Assembly: GCF_019175385.1 (NCBI RefSeq)
Contig: NC_083341.1
Coordinates: 92,530,321-92,594,320 of the forward strand
Source of the DNA: Lycium barbarum
Taxonomy: Eukaryota > Streptophyta > Magnoliopsida > Solanales > Solanaceae
Direction: 5' to 3'
DNA length: 64,000 nucleotides
Shown: piece by piece, positions 58,701-64,000 of the stretch
Position numbering within the stretch: the first letter of the stretch is position 1
How the letters are laid out: each line of letters begins with the position of its first letter
The notes under the pieces: model-generated
Database searches by the model: none
The model's input: the letters and a program-made list of their open reading frames with translations, nothing else
Told to the model about the DNA's origin: nothing
Made by a program: the position numbers and the translations under genes

Positions 58701-59353
58701 GCTCCATATGAAGCTTTGTATGGAAGGAAATGTTGATCTCCAATTGGATGGTTTGAGACCGGAGAGACACAATTAATAGGCCCCGACTTGATTCAACAAG
58801 CAGTCGAAAAAGTCAAGGTGATACGAGATCGATTATTGACAGCCCAAAGTCGCCAAAAGTCTTATGCGGACAATCGCCGACGAGACCTGGAATTTCGGGC
58901 CAACGATTGGGTATTTTTGAAGGTATCGCCAATGAAAGGGGTTATGAGATTTGGTAGAAAGGGGAAGTTGAGCCCAAGGTACATTGGACCCTATCGAGTC
59001 GTTAGGAAGGTGGGTCGTGTAGCCTACAAACTGGACTTGCCTTCAGAGTTTGAGTATGTACATCCAGTTTTTCATGTTTCGATGCTCCGCAAGTGCATTG
59101 GAGACCCAACAAGAATAGTCCCAGTTGATGATGTCCAAGTGATAGAGAAATTGACATATGAAGAAGTGTCGGTTGCTATTTTAGATAGACAAGTGCGAAG
59201 ACTTTGGAACAAAGAGGTTTCTTCAGTCATGGTTCTGTGGCGGAATAACAACAGGGAAGAAATGATTGCGAATCGGAGGAGAATATGAAAACCAAATATC
59301 CGTATTTATTCCAACCCCCAGAGGAGACTCAAGATGAAACGTCGACGAGATGA
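55751..59353 (+). pseudogene. array copy 3 pol (broken)
   Basis: Protease D-P-G near 55988. A base is lost near 56308. The frame 56349-56762 carries early RT, ending at TAG 56760-56762 (CAG in sisters); 12 bases are missing upstream of it (I-D-V-L-P). The first RT catalytic Asp region reads K-I-H-L-W (K-I-D-L-R in sisters); F-I-D-D is at 56973-56984. Stops: TAG 57345-57347 (GAG in sisters), TAG 58506-58508 (CAG in sisters), TGA 58734-58736 (AGA in sisters). RNase H is about 57400-57640 and integrase HHCC about 58070-58200. The core keeps D-G-Q-A-E-R and Q-M-A-P-Y-E-A, the likely ancestral forms. The chromodomain carries the same shared frameshift (ORF ends 59288). Original stop TGA 59351-59353. 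Confidence 0.92.
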
Positions 59354-59556
59354 GGTATGTATGCTTTATTTTTATGCTTTTGGTCGTGTGTGGCCATAAA
59401 TATGTTGATATTATGATGTATCCCTGTGAGGCGATGATATTATGAGTTGCTGTGACAGGTTGGTAGTGCCCAATAACAGGGGAAACCCTGGCGAAATTTT
59501 CGTAGAATCCCGAGTGTTTAACATTCGAGCACGAATGTTCCAAAAGGGGGAAAGGA
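59354..59556 (+). promoter_or_regulatory. array copy 3 3' UTR: intron-like segment, hairpin, polypurine tract
   Basis: 104-nt GT...AG interval at 59355-59458; hairpin at 59520-59539 with loop AGCA instead of AGGA; polypurine tract AAAAGGGGGAAAGGA at 59542-59556. Confidence 0.8.
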
Positions 59557-62015
59557 TGTTACACCTCGAAAAAATCGCCTTACATGTACTGTGAATATGA
59601 CAACGAAGGTCATGACGTATACGGTGTTTTGATGAGTAAGTAGTAGTATTCGATGACCCTAAACGAGAATTTAAAAGCATGGGAGATAAGGAAAGGTAGT
59701 TGCTAAGAAAAGCAAATCATATGTGGTGTATCGGGTAAGAATAACGAGAAACGATTTTGTGATGGCATAATGGTGTCTTAGAGAAGTGTAATAACGCCCT
59801 TTAGGTTGATGTTGAGATGTTAAACAAGTTCCAAGAAGGTTCCATTAGGATCGGAGATCAAACGAGACAAAGAGAACGAAAACGAAATCACTGGGCATTA
59901 TACGGCCCAATCTACGGACCGTATAATTTATACCAGCCGTATATTGGACCGTATAATTGGCCAAGAAGGCCACCAGCCGTTGGACCAAATGTACGCCCAT
60001 ACATACGGTCCGTATAAATAGTATGGACCGTATGTTGGTCCGTATAATGTTGGTCGGCCAGCTTTTTAAATCACTTAAGGGATCATTTTTCCATTCCATC
60101 TTATTTCATCTTCCACTCTCCAACTCGAGAACTCTCTAGAAAAGTCTCAAAACACTTCAACTACAATAGAAATCAAAGGAAAACTAAGATCACCAACACC
60201 AAATCTATGAAACAAAGTTTATGAAACCTAATTGGAAGTCATCTCCTTCAAGAAATTCCAAAAGAGGTGAAGAAGAGTTTTAGTGCTAGAGGAGTATTCT
60301 CATTCAAGGCTTGTTCAACCAACATCTAAGGTATGTTTCATGACTATACTATGTCGTTCAAGGTATTGGAAGGCTTAGATACGTGAAATGTAGAAGAATA
60401 TAGAAAATGGGCCATTACTGAGTGAATAGTGTCATAATCGAATGGTAGTTGAATGGAATCATGAATGTTGATGCGTTATGGTTATGAATACATTGTAAAT
60501 GATGTTTAGACCATGAAATGAGTATTATATAAGATAAAACGCGATAACGAGCTATAACCATTAAATGTGGAAAAAATTAGACAGAAATGGTGGATTTTAC
60601 TCAATGTATATAAATGATGATTGCTGGTCTCTATATTGTGGATGCTGTTGTGAATGTTGGGAGTTGATATAGAGTATGGGAAAATTGGTAGAAACAAAGG
60701 AAGTGCTGCCCAATTTTCCCTAGAAATCACGATGCGTTCTTGTAGTCAATTAACTAACGTTAGTCTGAATTCTCTCGTGAAGGTAACGTGGTGATATCGA
60801 AGGAGAACAAGTGGACGATAGCTTAGCTAAATGACAAAGGTATGTGAGGCTAGTCCCTTTCTTTCTATGGCATGAATATCATGATATGATTTCTCTTCCT
60901 TTCCATGATCCTCCTATATTCCGGAAAGCCAAGAGCCTAAGATCATGAATAGCTATATGAGTCAAAAGATATGATGTGACGTCCTTATAAAGTAAATGAT
61001 GTCGTTCCGTGTATCCACTCACCTTATATACTAATCCTTTCAAGGTGAGGCAAAATGCTCGTGAATGTTCATAATGGAATCGAGGGTTCACGACCTTACG
61101 TCACCTCGATAACATACAGTTGTTCTAGAGTCCTCATGCATGTACGATGACAAGCATGTTATGATAAGCTTGTTATTATAAGTATTTTATGATAATCATG
61201 TCATGATCATATTACACTGCGCCTAGTTGGCCGGGCAGTCACCGCTAAGGCGGGCAGCTATGTTATACACCATGGCCAGATGGCATGGACAGACACCACT
61301 AGTGGGTGGCATGAGATGATACCCCGGACACGGGAGGCCTGGACGCGGGCTAATGTTATTGATTATCACACCACACCTATATGGTCGGGCAGTTTACTTG
61401 CACATATACATGTTACGCATACATGAGATGATGATGAGCATAAAGTAAGTCAGCATGCATTACTTCCTATATGATTCACAGCCAGATACAGTTGCTCCAT
61501 ATTTGATACTTTTCTTATTACTTTGATGTGTTGTTATTGTTTATGCCTCTCATACTCAGTACATTATTCGTACTGACGTTCGTTGTCTTTGGACGCTGTG
61601 TTCATGCCCACAGGTAGACAGGGAGGTGAGCTCGATCCAGATCCTTAGTAGCTGTCAGCTGATTGAGAGCACTCCATCGTTCGGAGGTGCTTATGATTAT
61701 TCTTTTGGGCATATGTATATTTCGGGCACGATGAAGTCTTGTCCCGTCTAGATGTATAGTATGTCGGTAGAGGCTAGTAGATGCGCAGTGTGGGTAGTAT
61801 GGTCTCACATTTTTTTCATGTTTATGTATATTGTATTTTGATGGCCGAGAGGCACAAGTATATAAAAGTACTTATGTTTCTATATGAAATATTACTTTCC
61901 TATCTTTTGATTATAAGTAATAAAAGAGCATTAAACGAGCAAGATGAGTGATAGCACGAGCGGTGCTCGGTGGTTAGCCCCGGGTACCCGTCGCGGCCCT
62001 AGCTGGGTCGTGACA
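59557..62015 (+). repeat. array LTR D (2459 bp)
   Basis: TGTTACACCTCG...GGTCGTGACA, followed by CTTAT, the right-hand copy of the target duplication at 33657-33661. Terminal 3' LTR of the array. Confidence 0.95.
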
Positions 62016-62020
62016 CTTAT

Positions 62021-62880
62021 ATGATCCCTATGATATTATTTCCCTACCTATCCATGACTTTCTTACATTCCGGGAACTATGAGTCAACATTGATAAAGAG
62101 CTTCTTATGAGATAAAGATGAGAAATATGTCATGAATACGATAATAATGATGATAAGTTTAAGCCTAGAGATTCTACAGCAAGATATGATGTCTATGAAG
62201 TTAATGATCCTATTTACGGTCCCTTGATGTTGTTCATGGTGTACACTCACCTTAAAATGTTAGTTCCTTCAAGGTGAGATATGATGAATATGATCACTCC
62301 ATAATGTAATCGGGGGTTCTCGACCTTATGTCACCCCGATATTGTTATAGATTGTCTATAAGCTCTAATGCATGTCCTATGACCAATGTTCCAAAAGAAT
62401 TACGAGTCTATGTTCATAGAGGATTTCATATGAGATAAAGGTAAGAGATATGCCATAGATACGATGATGGTAATGATGTGCCTAAGTTTAGAGATTATAA
62501 AGTCTATCATACGATATTTTTACGAAGTTCATACTACGAATATGGTATGATTTTCATAGATTGTCTTTAAATTCAAATGCATGCTCTATGGAAAGTTATG
62601 ATAAGCTTATGAAATGTATGTGATGATAAAAAATTTCCGTAGTAATGGCAATGATAATGATGAGATATACCGAGCCTTGTTAAGGCCGGGTACGGAAGAA
62701 ATGTATGTGATATTGTTGAGCAACTACGTGGCCAAATACGGATATTGTCGAGCCACTACGTGGCCGAATATGGATAACGTTTAACGTGTATGAGCAGATA
62801 CGGTACTATGATATACATATATGATACGACGATATATGCGCTTTGATGATACATGTACTATGGTTATATATGATATAGGC
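62021..62880 (+). repeat. LTR X, right part (plus strand)
   Basis: Resumes X after the CTTAT duplication; CACTCACCTTAAAATG and TTCAAGGTGAG near 62244-62277 match the same region of LTRs A-D in plus orientation, as does CCGAGCCTTG...GGCCGGGTACGG near 62669-62692. The expected CAGTAC stem-loop, GCCCGCAG block and 3' end are missing, so X is truncated at an inverted junction with Y. Confidence 0.75.
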
Positions 62881-63747
62881 ATGAAAGATTGACTCATAAT
62901 TTTCGGGAAGTAGGAAAGTTATGAAGAGATAGGGAATATCATGTCATAAGAATCATACCTTAGAAAGAAGGGACTAGCCTTACATACCTCTTCGTTTAGC
63001 TACTCTATTACTTGAACGTTCCTCTCCAATATTCACGTTTCTACCTTCAAGAGAGTTTATACCCATATTAGATAATCGATAACATCGGCGTATTTGAACT
63101 AAAGCTATAGAAAATTGAGCAGCATCTCCATTTTTTCTACTACTTCCTCCATATCATATATCAATTCCCAAACGTCAATAATAACATTCATAATATCATC
63201 ATCAATGACTTTAGTCGAATTCATCATTATCCAATCCCCATAATTTCCTCTCAAGGTCATCCATAATCATAATCATAATACAATGTTACATTCATTCTCA
63301 TCTAGTGTTTCTCTCATGCTCCTAACATCATTCATAACGTAGTTACAATCACAACGTGTCAAGAATCATGGTTCATATTAATCTACTACTCACAATTGCC
63401 ACTAATCTAATATTTTGTAACCCATTTTCCATCTTTTTCCATTATCCAAGTGTTTCAACTTTTCAATACCTTAAACAACATGGAATAATCATAAAACTTA
63501 CCTTTGAATGTGTAGGAGCGGGTTTTGGTTGGAAATACTTCACTTGAAGAAAACCCTAGCTTCAACTTCCAAGGGATTTCTTGACTCTGGCAACCCCAAA
63601 GAGCTTCCTTGCACTCTATTCACTTGAATTTATGGTATGAACCTTTGATTTCCCCTTGTATTCTTGAGGATGAAATGTATGAAATATTCTAGAAGCTTGG
63701 AGAGAAGTGGAGAAGTGGAAAGAATGAGAAAATAAAGTGGGAACATG

Positions 63748-63756
63748 TATTTATAG
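63748..63756 (-). promoter_or_regulatory. TATA box of LTR Y
   Basis: CTATAAATA on the minus strand, about 25 bp from the TACGG palindrome cluster that lies upstream of it; the best core-promoter match among the LTRs here. Confidence 0.65.
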
Positions 63757-63769
63757 TTGCAACTTAATC

Positions 63770-63925
63770 AGTCCGTCGGGACTTATACGGACCACTTATA
63801 CGGTCCGTATAACATTATACGGTCCGTATAAGTGTCTGTGGATCACCACCATGGAAAACATTGTTGCTGTTGGGTTATACGGACCCTTATACGGTCCGTA
63901 TAAAGTTCCACGGTCCGTATAAGGT
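63770..63925. repeat. clustered TATACGGTCCGTATA-type palindromes in LTR Y U3
   Basis: At least five TACGGTCCGTA-like or half-site copies lie within about 150 bp just upstream of the TATA box (minus-strand sense). Comparable clusters occur in the U3 of E1, E2, X and LTRs A-D. Confidence 0.8.
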
Positions 63926-64000
63926 GGTCATGCAACTCACTGTTTTTCCGAAGTTGTCCTCGTCGTTTCGTTTGATCTCCAATCCTTATACCACCTTTTT

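Larger units (their letters stand above)
33662..62015 (+). mobile_element. tandem retrotransposon array: 4 LTRs, 3 internal regions
   Basis: Order: LTR A 33662-36276, internal 1 36277-41457, LTR B 41458-46852 (with a 2931-bp solo LTR inside), internal 2 46853-52023, LTR C 52024-54480, internal 3 54481-59556, LTR D 59557-62015. Each internal region starts with the same PBS, contains gag-pol and ends in a polypurine tract. The only target duplication, CTTAT, lies outside A and outside D. Neighbouring bodies share the LTR between them. Net length without the solo LTR and its duplication is 25418 bp. Confidence 0.95.
62890..64000 (-). repeat. LTR Y, minus strand, partial (runs off the right edge)
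   Basis: The reverse complement contains GAGGTATGTAAGGCTAGTCC (near 62970-62990), GAAGCTAGGGTTTTCTTCAA (63543-63562), AAAG|GTAAG near 63500 and the conserved CT-rich leader, in the same order as LTR X. A TATA box CTATAAATA is at 63748-63756. Homology to X stops near 62890. The 5' terminus lies beyond the window. Confidence 0.8.

Noticed and set aside
1..64000. tRNA, rRNA, organellar insertions, host protein genes, resistance or defence genes
   Set aside because: None recognised by reading both strands; all convincing protein similarity is to retroelement gag-pol. A tRNAscan or protein search could still find something small that I missed.

Overview
The window is a block of nested and tandem LTR retrotransposons from a plant nuclear genome. 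No ordinary host gene could be supported on either strand. The recognisable coding DNA is Ty3/gypsy: gag with CCHC zinc knuckles, then aspartic protease, reverse transcriptase (F-I-D-D at the active site), RNase H, integrase and a degenerate C-terminal chromodomain, in the order of a Tekay/Del-type chromovirus. The LTRs are 2-3 kb long, start TG and end CA, and are followed by a primer-binding site for initiator tRNA-Met. The sequence style suggests a dicot, most likely Solanaceae; that is an inference, not something the window proves.

Layout, left to right. 1-3681: 3' end of a plus-strand element (E1) with its 3' LTR. 3682-6094: truncated minus-strand element (E0) with a gag start fragment and one LTR. 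6095-9988: AT-rich non-coding DNA, probably decayed repeats. 9989-10194: fragment of an unrelated LTR. 10195-10416 and 31538-32165: one truncated minus-strand LTR (Z) split by E2. 10417-31532: E2, a full-length plus-strand element with target duplication GTATC. E3 (17862-28729), a full-length minus-strand element with target duplication TAATA, sits inside the chromodomain codons of E2. 32166-33661 and 62021-about 62880: plus-strand LTR X, split by the next element. 33662-62015: a tandem array LTR A - internal 1 - LTR B - internal 2 - LTR C - internal 3 - LTR D, in which neighbouring elements share LTRs and one target duplication (CTTAT) flanks the whole array. LTR B carries a 2.9-kb solo LTR of another family. 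About 62890-64000: minus-strand LTR Y, tail to tail with X.

Every gag-pol copy is broken by stop codons or frameshifts, so none can encode its own enzymes. The order of events can be read from the target duplications: Z, then E2, then E3 on the left; X, then the array, then the solo LTR on the right.

The most notable observations are these. First, the four-LTR, three-body array, in which LTRs B and C are mosaics whose type changes near the U3/R boundary. Second, a constant-length 104-nt GT...AG segment at the pol stop codon of E1, E2 and all three array copies. Third, a splice-acceptor-like CAG directly in front of the gag start in four families, with donor-like sites conserved in the LTRs. 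Fourth, clustered TACGG-type palindromes just upstream of the LTR core promoters. These are reported as observations and hypotheses. I found no new enzymatic or defence system here.
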